DNA of 64,000 nt. Origin: Thermothelomyces thermophilus ATCC 42464. Its lineage: Eukaryota; Ascomycota; Sordariomycetes; Sordariales; Chaetomiaceae. The translations under genes were made by a program, and so were the position numbers. Within the stretch, counting starts at the first letter, position 1. The number at the start of each line of letters is the position of its first letter. Location: assembly GCF_000226095.1 (NCBI RefSeq), contig NC_016475.1, forward strand, positions 2,604,001 to 2,668,000, in the 5' to 3' direction. The notes beneath the pieces were generated by a model, which did no database searches, was not told the origin of the DNA, and worked only from the letters and a program-made list of their open reading frames with translations. Shown piece by piece: positions 36,501-49,225 of the stretch.

Positions 36501-39204
36501 TAGGCGCCCGGCTCGATCGTGGAACCGGTCTTCTTCTCGGTCCGCACGGTCGCAGGCGATCCCTCTTCAGGAACTATGGCAAGCTCGTTGCCTTGGACCT
36601 GTTCCACCTCCGGAGCAGGGGAGACAGGGGATGGCTTGGAGCCATTCACGCCGTTGGTGCTGGCACGGCTGTCTGACTTGAGGTCGTCCGCACTGGAGCC
36701 GTTTTCCAGGGAGGCCTGTCGGTTGTCCGGGGTCGTCGTCTCAACCGTACCGGTGTCGAAGCTGACACGCTTGGCAAGTTTCCGCGAACCGTTGCCGTCT
36801 TCCAGCGCCCTAGTTTCCTTGCTAGGCGAGGCGAACAGATCGCTTCGCATCTCCTTGTTGATGATCAGCTTTTTGTGGCTGCCAGCGCTGCCGAGACGCG
36901 CGCTGGAGTTGGCCGAGAAAGCGCCAGGCTGAAGAATGCTGTCTTCCACATTCAGACTACGTCGCAGGTTGCTGGCGGAAACGCTCTTGCTCAGACCGCG
37001 GTTGACGCTGCCGGCAAGGAGGCTCTGCGAGAAACCAGGTGTGCTGGAAGAGCTGGAGGGACTGGCAGGAGAACCGTAGGCGCTGTACGAGAACCCGTAG
37101 CCCCTCTTCTGAGGGGTGACGAGGCGGGAGGCATTCGCAGGACTGAGCTTGTACATCGGCAAGATCGAACGGCTCTTAACCTTGGACTTGCCTGACAGTG
37201 GGGTGGCAAGCGGGCCCGGGTTCTGGATCTTGTCATCCGGCAGGCCGGAGAACAATGTCTGGGCACCGTACGCGGAGATATCGTTGATGCTGGCGTTGAA
37301 CGGCTGTTGAGGCATCTGCTGGCCCTGAGAAGCACCGAGGAGGGAACTGCCCAGCGCTCCCTGCTGAGGCTGCTGCTGGGTAGTACTGCTGCCAAACAAG
37401 CCACCACCCTGCTGTTGGTTGGATTGGTTGCCGAAGAGGCTTCCTCCCGCAGTAGTCGAGCTGCCGAAGAGGGATGGCTTGGCTTGCGTATTCTGGCCCA
37501 ACCCTCCAAACAAGCCACCCTGCTGAGACTGTTGGTTTTGGTTATTGCCTCCGAGGTTGCCGAATAGACCACCGCCCGTGCCACCCGTCTGACCGGTCGT
37601 GCTACTGCCAAACAGACCACCGCCGGTGGTTGCGGGCTTGGAGCCGAACAGACCGCCGGTGGTAGGCTGGTTCGTGGTTGAAGCGCCAAAACCGGTCGTC
37701 GTCCCTGTGTTTGCGTTCCCAAACAGACCACCAGTGGTGCCGGTGTTAGACGTGCCGCCGCCGAAGAGGCCACCGGGCTTCTGCTGCTGCTGGTTGCCGA
37801 ATAAACCACCACCTGTGCTCTGCGTCTGCGTTCCGAAACCGGTGCCGGAACCGAATCCCGTGCCGCTAGATTGTTGTTGCTGCTGACCGCCGAAGAGACC
37901 GCCGCCAGTCGTGGTATTCTGCGTATTTCCAAACAAGCCGCCACCCGTAGTTCCGGAAGTGGTGTTTGCGCCAAAGCCAGTTGTTGAGGTCGTTCCGAAC
38001 GCACCAGTGCCGGTGCCGGTGTTGCCGAAGCTGAACCCGCCAGGCTTGTTTGTGTTCGTGTTTCCGAACAAACCACCCCCCGTGTTGGTTGTATTCGATC
38101 CGAAGCCTGTGTTCGTAGTGTTGGTCCCAAATGCGCTGGTGCCGCTGCTTCCAAAAAGACCACCGGTCTGCGAAGGCTGGCTAGTAGACGTGTTTCCGAA
38201 CAGTCCGCCGGTTGCGGGCTTGTTACCGAAGAGGCCGCCACCGGAGCCGAATCCGCCCGTGTTCGTATTAGTCGTGCCGAAGCCAGTCGAGGCCGGTTGG
38301 CTGCTTCCAAACAGGCCTGTCCCGGTGTTGCTGCCGAACCCGGTGCCTGTTGTGTTGCTTCCGAAGCCAGTTGTTCCGCCAAAGGTAGAACCGCCAAACG
38401 CGCCGGTACCACCAACACCGCCGGATTTCCTGCCTTGATTGTAATCCACCAGTCTCAGCTCGTCAGCCGACCATTTCTTGTAAGCGTCCATAAACAAGAT
38501 GTTCTGAAAGGAGTTGCTCTGCGAAGGGTTGTTGGGCTCCTTCTCCACTGTAGGAGAGAAGGGGACAATGGCGGTGCCGGGCGGGTCGCCAATGTTGGTC
38601 CCGATGCCCGGATTGCTGGTGGCGCCAAAACCTGTGCCGGTGGTCGAACTGCTCCCGAAAAGGCCGCCGCCGGTGCCACTGCCGAAAGTCGACGTCCCTG
38701 TGCCGAAGCCAGATGTCGCAGGCTTAGAGCCACCGAAGAGCGACGTGCCGCCACCAAACGGCGTGCTAGTGGTATTTGTAGAGCCAAAGCCGCTACCGAA
38801 TCCCGTGCCACCTGCTGTTGTGGTTGTCGACCCGAACAATCCTGTCCCTGAGCTGGTGGTGGTCGGTGTGCCAAAGGCTGGTTTGCTCCCGAAGCCACCG
38901 GAACCGAAACCGCCGGTGTTTGAACCAAATGCACTGCCGCCACTGCCAAAGATGCCGGTGCCGGTGGTGCCAGTGTTGGTTCCTGAGCCGAAAGCACCGG
39001 TTCCGGAGCCAAAGCCTGCACCACAAGTTAGTTCTGTGTCAACGTAAAATGATCGCGTCGAAGGAAGTTCGGATGCAATGGTCGACGGGCGAAAACAAGA
39101 ATCGACACACCTGTGTTCGTGTTTGTGTTGCTACTGCCAAATCCACCAAAGGTGGATGACTGGTTGTTCTGGCCGAAGCCACCGCTGCCGAACCCAAACG
39201 ACAT
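33597..39204 (-). CDS. NUP145: NUP98-NUP96 nucleoporin precursor (NUP145 family)
   Basis: Exons 39204-39111, 39015-35345 and 35219-33597 (minus) give 1795 aa; introns are 95 and 125 bp. The first 560 residues are GLFG/FG repeats (GGLFG, TGFG, GAFG) with low charge. The conserved autoproteolytic domain follows, ending in H1003-F-T-T-Y-G, where family members cleave after Phe. An Asp/Glu-rich linker leads to the NUP96 part, starting near residue 1255, with family segments such as NGYGLPAFWRQL and CGYLLAAGNFRLATL. Cleavage would release an FG nucleoporin and a Y-complex scaffold subunit, both in the nuclear pore. Both halves are one continuous message, as in S. pombe Nup189 and yeast NUP145. Confidence 0.93.
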
Positions 39205-41005
39205 TGTGGGCGATGTCGCGCGGTGATGGATTGCAGTGGCGAGAGATGGAGATGTCGGTCTGGAAAAAAATGCGCGAGGCACTCCCCGCCTTGCGCGTAG
39301 AAAACCTCGTCGCGGTCGGTGTTGTAATCGGGATTACAAGATGAAAAGCAAAGAGGTCAAGGGAAATTTTTTTTGGGATCGTCCACTGGCGGCGCAACAG
39401 GTGCTCGCGCTGGACAGCACCGCGTTCTTGCCCTTAACAAAGATTGGGGCGCGATGAAGGCGAAGTTGGCAGCTCGCGAAAGTTGACTGGCGACCCGGGC
39501 CCCTTCTGAGCTTTGCCCAACAAGGCCCGTCCGAGCTTCTCAGCCAATGAAATGACGCGACGCCCACCGACCTGCGTGACCGCGAAAAAAGCAGTGGCCG
39601 GGCCGCTTGAGGTTCAAAGCACGGACCAAGTACGGTGTATGTACACTAGCTACAGTACGGAGCTACGCTACGTTCGATCCCTGCAGCGTTGGGTTATGGC
39701 AGAGAAGACACGAGCGAGGTGCTGCAACTAGATAGTTACTTGTCTGGTCGATACTTTGCTTGGGTTCCTTGGGCTCGGAGGTGGCTTTTAAACCCATGGA
39801 TTCTGCTGCGAACCGCGAAGATGACATAATCAATCAACCGGCCGACGGAGTCACGTGGATGCTCTGTGTTTGCCTGAAGCTCAATTGAACGTGCTTATTG
39901 GTGTTTCTCAGTTGCTGACTAAACTCTCCAGTCTGCCTTGCCGCGTTGAGCACAAATCAGAGTTCAGGACTCAAAGCAACTGTATGGTCGAGCTGCACTT
40001 GGGAGTTCCGTTGGTTACCAAGACGATGGCAGTGATCTGCTGGGCTTCATATCCAAACAGAGTCCCGATCCTATTGGTCGTTGACAGATGTTAGTCAACT
40101 CTTTGTGCCGGCTGCCTAGAAGAGTGAAGGACCTGAACCTATCGCACCTGCCTGAGTCAAATGGTATAAATCCCCCGGCTCTCTTGACCTTGCAGTCCTT
40201 GCGGTTTCTCTCTCTCTCTCTCTCTCTTTTTTTTTTTCTTTTTTTTTTTTTTTTTCCTGTCTACCATCTAATGACTGCCCGCGAGCTACACGACGGTCTC
40301 AAAATGTCGACCTACTAACCGAACGGAGTATCAACGCGGCAAGTTACGGTTCAAGAGGGTTTTATGTGTCGGCTGCCCCAGCCCACCCGCGGCCGCAATC
40401 CCGGAGCGTGACGTAGTTCTAGCCCAGGTCTTAAAGCATCGCCGTCTGATACTGGAGTGTGTCGCGGCTGCGGCATGCCTAAATGCTCGCGTGAAGTTGT
40501 TCCCCCTTGACACCGAACCGGTTACGACCGAGGTCCAGGGATTTGGAGCCTCGTCGGATCAGAAACCCATTCCCATCCTCGACGGCGTCCGTCTTGAATG
40601 TCTCAAGTGGCATGATGACCAACGCAACCCTGCCAGTTTACAGCAGTATGGTTCTCGCGCAAGGCCACACGAATTGAGAAAGAACTGAACCGCTCCTCTC
40701 ATTTTCTTCCTCTCCAGCGCTTCTTCTTCCGCTAGGAGCGAGTCCCAAACTTTGCAAAATAACAAATTTTAAAAAAACAGTAGCTTGTGTTGGAAAGAGC
40801 ACAAATAAGGGGGTGCTTCTCGAGTTTAATCCGTCAACACCAACAAAGAGGGGCAGAAAAGGAAAACGCGCACGCCGCCCGCTTTTAGGAGGCTGCCCGC
40901 CCAACCGTATCCATCTGGTCGCCGTACTAACCACAACCCAGGCCGTCCATGCTTGCCCGCATGCTTTCAACACTAGGTATCCCCCGACTTCATTTGATCG
41001 CAATC
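39205..41005. other. Intergenic region between NUP98-96 and epsin
   Basis: Promoter of the nucleoporin gene and 3' flank of the epsin gene. It contains a GTACGGAGCTAC variant near 39655 and a CT/T tract at 40206-40255. Open frames here look random. Confidence 0.5.
40206..40255 (+). repeat. (CT)n followed by poly-T
   Basis: About ten CT units pass into a T run interrupted by a single C. Confidence 0.9.
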
Positions 41006-43039
41006 CTAAAACTGAATCAAATCTCCCTGCCCTTGCTGTCCCTGCTGCTGGCCCCCTCCCCTCGCGGCAAATGGGTTGTTCGTCGAGCCGAGACCTGTTC
41101 CCATTCCCGCCGGGCCCGTGGCAGCCGGCAACTGCTGCTGCTGTTGAGGATACGAGACGGCCGGCATGCCCGTGAACTGCTGCCTCAAGAACGGATTGTT
41201 CCCCGTTGTCTCGGCGGTGAGCCGTCCCAGGCCGGCACCGGCGCTGTTCACAAACACACCCGGAGCTGTGTGCTGCGCGGGGATTCGCAGGTTGCCGGTG
41301 TTGCCGAACGTGTCGAGACCCTCGCCCGTAGCGAGAAGCGCGTTGAGCTTCTGCTCGTGCTCGCTGAGTTCTCTTTGCGGTTGTTGCTGCTGCTGTTTCG
41401 GTTGTTGTTGTTGGATTTGAGGCTGGGATTGTTGCGTCGTGCTAAATGGGGAAGAGGATTGCTGTTGTTGAGGTTGGAAAGTGGACAGGGTCTTTTGCTC
41501 GGGCAGGCTGCCAAGAGTAGTGAGCGACGACTGCGCTTTGTATCCAGTCGAGGGGCGCTGGGCGAAGGGGTTGTTTGAGCCAGTCGGCATGGGCTTGAGG
41601 GACTGAGGGCTGCTGCTGGAGTTGTTGTGGCTGGCCCATGGGTTGTTGCTGCCGGGCTGCAGACCGGTGTCTTGGGGTTGTGGCTGAAGGAATTGCTGCT
41701 GCTGAGGCTGCTGCTGCTGTTGCTGCAGCAGGTAAGGATTGTACCCAGTCAGCTGCGGCTGGAAGCTCTGCTGCGGCACCTGCAGCTGCTGTAGCTGCTG
41801 CTGCTGCTGCTGCTGCTGGCCAAATGGATCAAAGACGGTCGGCTGCTGGACAAACCCGTTGCTGTAACCGTTCGGATACCCAGTCGCCTGTGTCTGGAAT
41901 CCCGTGTACGCGGTGTTCACGTAACCGGTAGGCTGGGGCTGCATTTGACTCTGGTCGATCGGGTTCGCAAAGAAATCGACCGCACTCCCTTGCTGATAGC
42001 CCTGGTTAAAGCCGGTGTACTGGGGCTGGCTAGTCGGTGTGGGCTCGCTGGTGTCAAACAAGGCATTCGCGTTGGTCTCCTCCAGCTCCCGCCGGCGCCT
42101 CTCCTCCTCCTCTTTACTGAGCTTGATGGCTTTTGCTAGGTCATCGTCCTCTTCATCGGCACGACGGCTCTCGCGCTTCTTCCTATCTTCCTCCTCCTGG
42201 TATTTGCTGGCCTCGATCGCCAAACGGTATTCCGCATCCTCTTCGTCGGTATACTGCCGATTCCGCGGTCGCGAGGCCTCCGGACGATGGCCATCATTAT
42301 ACCGTGGAGCATATTCCTCCAGGCCATTGACACGGGACTTCCAGGTCCTTCTATCGCTTCGTTCCGCCCGCAGCCTCTCCTCGTCCAGGATCAGTGCGGT
42401 TAACTCCTTGGCCGCGACACGGACTGGACAAGCACGTTAGCTCGTCACTTCTCGATTCCTGACAAAGCGACACCCACCATTCTGACCAACATCTCTACCA
42501 TCCTCGTCGATATACTGGAACTCGCGCAACGTCTTGATGATGAAGATGTTCTGCTTGGCCCAGGTGACGACCAGCTCCGAACCTTCATGCAAGCAATAGT
42601 CCATAACCTTGAGCGCCTTGAGAACGTGCCGCCAATTCTTGCCCTTGTCATTGAGTCGCCTGTCGAGCATATCCATGATCTCGTAAAAGTCGGTCGACCT
42701 AACGACGAAATAGGCCGAGCCGTTAGCATTTACCGGCTTCGTATCGTGGCGTCACCCTGCCCGGTCGATGGCGCCCCCACTGGCGCTGCTCCCACTTACG
42801 AGTTGAACGTCAACTGAGCGATCTCGCTCATCTGCGTGCCTGTCGGGCCCCATGGGTCATTGCTGGTCGCTGCATCCCGGCACTGTCAGTAATCGCTATC
42901 CTCTCCTGCTCCAAGAGCCAGCCAGCCGCGGCACGGCATTAGCTGCCTGGGGTGAAGCCGACCCACCTTCGCGCACTTTAATCTGGACGCTGGAGTAGCC
43001 CTTTGTGACATTCTTGACGCTCCGAATGACTTTCGACAT
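41006..43039 (-). CDS. Epsin (ENTH-domain endocytic adaptor)
   Basis: Exons 43039-42967, 42869-42800, 42698-42478 and 42423-41006 (minus) give 593 aa; introns are 97, 101 and 54 bp. Residues 1-145 are the ENTH domain (VIRSVKNVTKGYSSVQIKVRE, ATSNDPWGPTGTQMSEIA, FYEIMDMLDRRLNDKGKNWR), which binds PtdIns(4,5)P2. Two ubiquitin-interacting motifs follow: DAEYRLAIEASKYQ and DDDLAKAIKLSKEE. The rest is Gln-rich and disordered. It contains NPF-type motifs for EH-domain partners (for example NNPFAQ, NNPFLR and NNPFAA). It should act at the plasma membrane in clathrin-mediated endocytosis, like yeast Ent1/Ent2. Several CAG/CTG runs encode poly-Gln. Confidence 0.93.
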
Positions 43040-44354
43040 CTTGTCGCCGGCGTAGACGGGGGGATAGTAACCCGCCGCTAAAACTGAAATGTGTCGTGTT
43101 GCGTCAGAAAGGAAGAAAGGAGGACAAGCAGGGAGGGTCCTGAGATCGAGTTGAAAGGCTGTGTTGCGCGTCGGCGGTCGGGGGGCGGCCTGCCGCTCGA
43201 GCTTGGCGACCCGTGGGCTCGAGAAGGACGCGCGCCACTGAAGTTCCGGTTTCGCAATCGGGCGTCTGTCGTGCGCTTTGTGGAGGGCCTCACACAAAGG
43301 TATTTGCGGACAATCTAGGTGTTCGGTGTACAGCGTGCCAGCAGCCTCGTCAGCGGCTCTACCTCGCCCGAATTCGGCTTGCGAAATGCGATGCAGGCAT
43401 GGAAGTTGGTCGGGACAAGCGGGTTGAAGAGGGGGAGGCTCGGCTGTACCCAACTAGCGACGCAGGGCAATTCCGTAAATTACGTTACGTGGATCGACAC
43501 TGTACGGATAGGCTCGAATCTCGCATGCCTACAGGTACCAGGATAAAAAGGGGGCAAAGGAAGTTGATTGCGCAGTTCCGCAAACCCATTTTATTATCTT
43601 CTCCTGCCCACCCTCCAGGAAGCTGAGCTGAGGCCGGAAATCTCCTAGCCTGTCTGACGCCTCAAGTTTTCACAATTCTATGTCTTCCGAACTGCTGTAC
43701 TTCTGACAAAGCGTGGCAGAAAAGCTGACGATATGCCAAGCCTTCGAGAAAGTGGCCATGGCGGGGCTAACCCATTCTTGGGAACATTACTCCGTAATCT
43801 TCCCAAAAGCAGGGGGCGACAAGCTCCGATTCCAGCTTCAGCGAGGAGTGCATAACACCATGACGTATTGTACAGACACATTCATGCAGGAGGTCTTGGG
43901 TATGGAACCTTTGAAAAAGATTATCTTGAGCTTAGTATTCAGGCACAAACATACCCGGAACCCAGGGTTTAGAACCGTCTCCCACCGAACCAGCAATAAC
44001 CCTGAATCTAATCTGGTAAGTACCGCACACTTCCACTACAAAGTTGCATGTGCTCAAGTATGTCACAGCAACCTGGTAAAATCAACGCCCGTTCCACAAC
44101 ACTGCGAGTAAAACCACCTTGCCGTACTCTCCCCCCCCTTTTTTCCTGCATTTCTGAGGACTAGTCACTCATACAAAGAGGGTAGAAGAAAAGGTGTGTG
44201 AAAAACAAGAATCATCGTTCCTACATATCGCGGAGGAAAAGAGAATTGAATCAGATTGCCCTTCCCCAAAGCACAATGCCGCGAACGACCCAAGGAAAAC
44301 GCCGTGGTATCCCTTCCCTTTCCTGGTAACCAGTCAAACCCAGCCAGAAGAACC
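43040..44354. other. Intergenic region between epsin and SAS3-like gene
   Basis: Promoter and leader of the epsin gene and 3' flank of the acetyltransferase gene. A reverse copy of the TACGGAGTA motif lies at 43788-43796. No gene is supported. Confidence 0.5.
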
Positions 44355-47300
44355 TCACGCATCTACCTTGCCCTCAGCATCCTGCATTTCCACATCCGCA
44401 TTCTCCTTTCCCTTGTCCTTGCCATTCCCCTTGCCCTCTCCCTTTTGCATCTTGCTGCCCTCCTGTACGGTAGGCGACTGCACCTGCACAGTGTCCATGA
44501 CATCTGCGCCGTCTTTGCCCTCTTTTTTCGCCGCAGCCAGCGCTGCAAGTCTCGCGCGTTCCGCAATCCACGCTGGCGGGAGGCCTGGACCGCTGGACGC
44601 ATTGCCGTAGTCGCTTTTCTTGGTGCCCTTGGGCCAGCGACCGGGCCCGCGCCCCGTACCGCCCGGCTTGCGTTTGCTGTTGCTATTGCTGGTCCGCGGT
44701 CTTGACGAGGCGTTGGAACGGCGAGAACCAGCCGAGCGTCTCGGCCTTGGGCGGGAGACGCTGGCGCTGGCAGCTCGCACTGCAGGTGGTCGGGGTAGGA
44801 ATGACCTTGTGCGGTCGGTTCTGCGGCCGTTGATCGGGGGAACCACTTCAAACCGTGTGGGGGGTACGTCTTTATACTGGTCCATCCAGCTGCCTGCCGT
44901 CGTCGTGGCCGGCCGAGGCTCGAGCTCGACTTTTGGCTGGGTCTTTTGTTCTGCGGATTCACACTCGGTGAGGCTACCGTTCAATTTAATGCCGTTGACA
45001 GCGTTGTCAGTGCCAATATGTGTGCCTTCCATCAGCCCAGTAGGTTCAGTGGGTTCAATATGTTGCGGTGGCTCGCTGGGCTCGGTGGATTGAAGCACGG
45101 CAGGCTCGGGAACAATGTTTGAGCTTGTCTGTTCGGCAGGAATGTCTGGCTGAGTCGACTGATCACCGTTAACCAGAGGCTGCTCCGTCGCAACAGCCGA
45201 TTTTACCTCCTCTTCCTCTTCTCGCGGGGCAATTGCGGTCAGAGCAGGACCCAGCTCGAAGTTTGTCGCGTTGCTTCTGCCCATGACATACGGCGTCCAT
45301 GTCAGGGCTTTTTCGTTGAGCTGCACATACTTCTTTGCTTCCCACTTCGCGACATATTCCCGACAGTACTGGAAGTCGATGCGGAAAGCGTAGAGCTGTG
45401 TTTGCGGGTCTCGTACCAAGCACCTCAGCCCCTCCAAAGCCGAAATTACGTCGTCCGGCGTCAGTCCGGTGTCGTCCGAGATCTGTTTGATGCTCAGGCC
45501 TGCCTTGCCCGAGCTCTCTTCGGAAAAGTGAGACAAGAGGTAACGGCACATCACCAGCCGCCAGTAGTTCCTGTAAGAAACCAAACCCATGTCGGAGAGC
45601 GGCTTCTCCGGGGAACCAGTCTTCTTCTCTACCCTGGTCAAGAGGTAGGAGAAGTCGATCAACAGGTTTCCATACCCTTTGCGTTGGTGAATGGGAAGTG
45701 TAAGAATGCAGGAGACATTGTTCTGGCTGCTTGCGCGCTTCTCTTTGGAGAAATACCCGACAAAGTGATAACCTAAGTCGTCGTACTCGCAAAGAACGTA
45801 AAAGAGGAATGGCTCCACGTCGTAGTACAGGGTCTTAGAACCAAGGAATAATTTCGCCAGGAGACAGAGATTTTGACAGTACACCGGATTCTTGCGGCCG
45901 TCGACCTCAAAGACCGACACTGAGCCGTGCCTGTAAATCTCGTCTCCTGGAGGGTGTTTGGCTGGGCATTTGAGCTTGTGGCGCCAAGCCACATAGTCCG
46001 AGTTCATATATTTGAGACAGAATTCGCAGATGTAAAGGACGCGATTTCTGCTGTACTCTTCCGGGTAAGGAGCCGCGTACCAGGTATCAATCTCCCAGCC
46101 GCCAAACTCGATGCACTCGATCTGGCTGGCAGGACCTGACGCCTTCCTCGACTTTTTGGTGGGAGCCTCGACCTCGGTCTGCATCTTGAGCAAGCGCTGT
46201 CGCCACTCCTCTTCCGCTTTTTGCTTCGCTTCGTCGAAACGCCGACGATCTTCGCTTGTCGGCATAGTTTTGGAGGTATCAGCCTCCGCTTCGCTGAGAA
46301 TTCCGCCGTAAGGTTTCCCTTTTAGTTCGTCCGTCTCCTTGTCGTAGAACGAATAGAACGGTTGCGAGTACGCGCTGGGTGTGAAGGGTGTTGCAATTGC
46401 ACTCAGGGGCAAAGGTGCGGCGCGGGTCGATTCGCTCCTCGACGTTCGCCTCCGGGACCGGCTCGAGCGCTTCTTCTGGCCCTTTGGCCTTTGGGACAGG
46501 ATTTGGCGGAGTTCCGACGGGTTTACTCGCAACTTGACGAGAACGCTATGGCGCGTCATCTTGACGATGGATGCGGAGTGGCTTGGAATCTTCAAACGCA
46601 AGGATCTCGAGACCGGCCTGGAAGAGTCCTTCTGGCCTGTTGCTACACCATCGTTGCTCTGGTCATCACCCGTGTTTCTCCGCCGTTTGCGTAGGCCAAT
46701 AATACTTTCGTCCGCTTCGATCGAAGACGTTTTGCGCTTCCTAAGGACACGAGATCCATCCATAGGGTCTTCGTCGAGAACCAACTGGTTGAAAACAGAG
46801 TGGGAGTCGGGTTTCATTACCCCCTTTTGCGGGGGTAGTAAGTCACGGGCGAGGTTTGGAGCCGTAGGCCGCCTGGGAGCGGAGGCTCCCCCTTCATCAG
46901 TGCCTCCGTTCAGCTCAGCCTCCTCGCCCGACTCAGCGGCGCTGTTCGAATCCGACTCGTCTGCACACCCGGGGCATTTCCATGTCTCGGGAGCTGATAA
47001 TGTCAGAGAAGGCACAACTAATGGTAGACCGGCTTCAGAGGCTTACTATCTTCAGTCGCAAGGGCCTCGTTCTCTCGGGCGCATTGTTGGTGGGCTACAT
47101 CGTGGTTAGTCCCCAGGACCCTAGGACCATGATGTGTGGTAGGTGACTGACCGTTATCCCCACACTTAATGCAGGCCAAGAATACCTCGAACTCCTCGCT
47201 CGGATCATGTTCCTCGTCCTGCTTACAAAAGATGCAAAGGCCAGCGGTATTTTCGAGCTCGTCATCCTCATCAGCATCGCCATTATCGGCAGGCTCCCAT

Positions 47301-47836
47301 TCCGCCTCCTCGTCTGATTCGGCGTCGGTGGAGCTAGCTAAGCTCGCCGAGGAGACGCCGCTGTCATCTTCATCATCCGTCTCGCCAGGCTTTATTTTGA
47401 CTGCGCCGACACCTTCGTCTTCGTCGTCTTCATCGTCATCGTGACCGTTCGCCATGCTGGCTGACCTTCGTTGTGGGCGGCGGTTTTGAGTTACCGGGAT
47501 ATCGTCCCCCTCTCCCTCGGCATCCTCTTCGAAAACGTCGCCGTCGTCATCGTCTTCTTCCGATTCGCTACTGTCAGTGTGGTCCTCGTCTTGTTGCGCA
47601 GCGTTTTCATTGTCGTCGTATTCCTCCTTGTGCTCCTCCTCTTCACCCATGTCCTCGTCCTCCCCATCTCCGTCCACAGACCCAGAACCAACGTCAATAT
47701 GACTTGGGGAAGTGAACGGACTGTCGTTGCTCATCTCCACATCGCCATCGAGGTTGTCCTGCACCGCCCCGGCGTTTCGTTCCGACTGCATGACGCTTTG
47801 CTGCAACTCCTCCTCCGTGAGCTGCGCGTCCGCCAT
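44355..47836 (-). CDS. SAS3: MYST-family histone acetyltransferase with PHD finger (SAS3-like)
   Basis: Exons 47836-47152, 47094-47047 and 46993-44355 (minus) give 1123 aa; introns are 57 and 53 bp. The N-terminal 200 residues are very acidic. A PHD finger then starts at CIFCKQDEEHD, continues over both introns (CGDNAHQQCAREN) and ends at WKCPGC. The MYST domain has its C2HC zinc finger (YICEFCLKYMNSDYVAWRH, then KCPAKH). The acetyl-CoA motif is QRKGYGNLLIDFSY and the catalytic Glu is in SPEKPLSD. The C-terminal 280 residues are disordered. Yeast Sas3 is the catalytic subunit of NuA3 and acetylates H3K14/K23. The PHD within the same protein is the filamentous-fungal and animal KAT6-like arrangement. 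The minus-strand start at 47836 is the first ATG. Confidence 0.9.
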
Positions 47837-48592
47837 TTTCGTGTTGTTGTTTCCCAGCTCGAAGTCGAGGACAGGCGAGGCAGCGACCACGACAGTTGGC
47901 GCGCCTCATCAAGCGTCGTGGCAGCCAACGACGTTCATACCAAGTGGCCGTAGGGAAGCGGAACAAAGTGAGTCATTCCAGTGGCATAACCTCCAAAAGA
48001 AGCGTTGAAGGCTTGAAAGGTCCTGGGAACGTTTTACGTCGTAGACGGACCCTTGTGAGTTCGTGTTGTTGGCGCAGATTGCGAAAGGGGCGCGCGACGC
48101 GACGATCACAGGCTTGAAAGTCGTGGATCAACAATGTTAACGACCAGTTGAATTGATTAGCCGCAGAGACACGTAAACACAGCTGGATCAGGCGTCGACC
48201 AGAAGCGGGTGGTAAAGGAACAAGCGATCGATTGTTCTGCAAAGTTCAAATCACCGTGTCGCAGTTGCCAGTCCGTTGAGCGTAGCGCCTCCCGTGTTGC
48301 ACTGGGAACTGAAATGGGGAAGGGCTTAGTTAGTCATTCAGATTGGTGCAGGGGCTCCGCAGCACTCCCAATCGCGGACCCACTTCCAAAAAGCTTGGTG
48401 CCTCAGGCATCATCAATCCGAACAACCAGCCGATTCGCCAATCTGCATGACATTCGCGATTACCAGGAAACCGGAGCTTCGAGGCTGTATTTCGCTCAAC
48501 TGGGGAACGAGGGCTTCATGTACGGCTCCAATGCGGGATTCACAGCTGTTTTTAAGCTAATATGATTGAACTAGGCCGATAATACCGCCACA
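47837..48592. promoter_or_regulatory. Divergent promoter region of SAS3-like gene and MWFE subunit gene
   Basis: The two start codons face away from each other across about 756 bp. No extra coding region is supported. Individual regulatory sites could not be assigned. Confidence 0.45.
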
Positions 48593-49090
48593 ATGCCGGT
48601 TCCCTTCGAGACTCTGATTCCGTATGGCATCATCATTGCCGTAAGCTCCAGTCGAACTGCTGCTCGCGTCCGCTCCAGTCGCTGACGAGGTTCCAGATGT
48701 TCGGCGTGACGGGCGCCGGAATGAACAAGATCAAGAACATGCAAAGCGGCGGCAAGAGGCACAGATGGTCGATTGACCAGTGGGACAAGGTGAGTTGAAT
48801 ACCTGGGCCGGACAATTAATTGCTAAATGAACATTTCTGCTAACTCGCCGACAGCAAAGTACTATACTCCCCTTACCATGGCGTTGAGCCCACAGTCCTG
48901 GTTTGCTGACGACTCGGAACAGTGATGGACCGCGACAGGAGACTCACTGGATACCTGCGAGGGCAAACAGACAACCCGATAGCGCCGCCCGGGTTCGAAT
49001 TAAACAACCCCTGGAGGGTGGGTAACCTGGCGCATGATTTGGGACGCGGCGAGAGCTTACATAGAATAGGTCGAGAAGAGGATGTCGTAG
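48593..49090 (+). CDS. NADH:ubiquinone oxidoreductase MWFE subunit (NDUFA1 homolog)
   Basis: Five exons: 48593-48640, 48697-48789, 48855-48858, 48923-49017 and 49070-49090, giving 86 aa. The protein starts MPVPFETLIPYGIIIA, a single membrane anchor, and continues FGVTGAGMNKIKNMQSGGK. It then reads WDKQMMDRDRRLTGYLRGQT and ends NPWRVEKRMS. This matches the fungal MWFE family throughout, an accessory subunit of complex I in the inner mitochondrial membrane. Exon 3 is only 4 nt (CAAA), between two canonical introns of 65 and 64 bp; without it the frame stops at once. It supplies the conserved Gln and one base of the next Met. The gene converges on NCS6, with 135 bp between the stops. Confidence 0.88.
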
Positions 49091-49225
49091 AGCGAGACGC
49101 ATTCGAGGGGCATGTGCGATGGGAGGATAGCTCCAGGGGAGTATTCAGTAGGCCACCATACGCCCTCCACGCAGAGACAATCACAGAATTCCGTACCGCT
49201 CTTCAGCACCTCCAATACTCAATCT

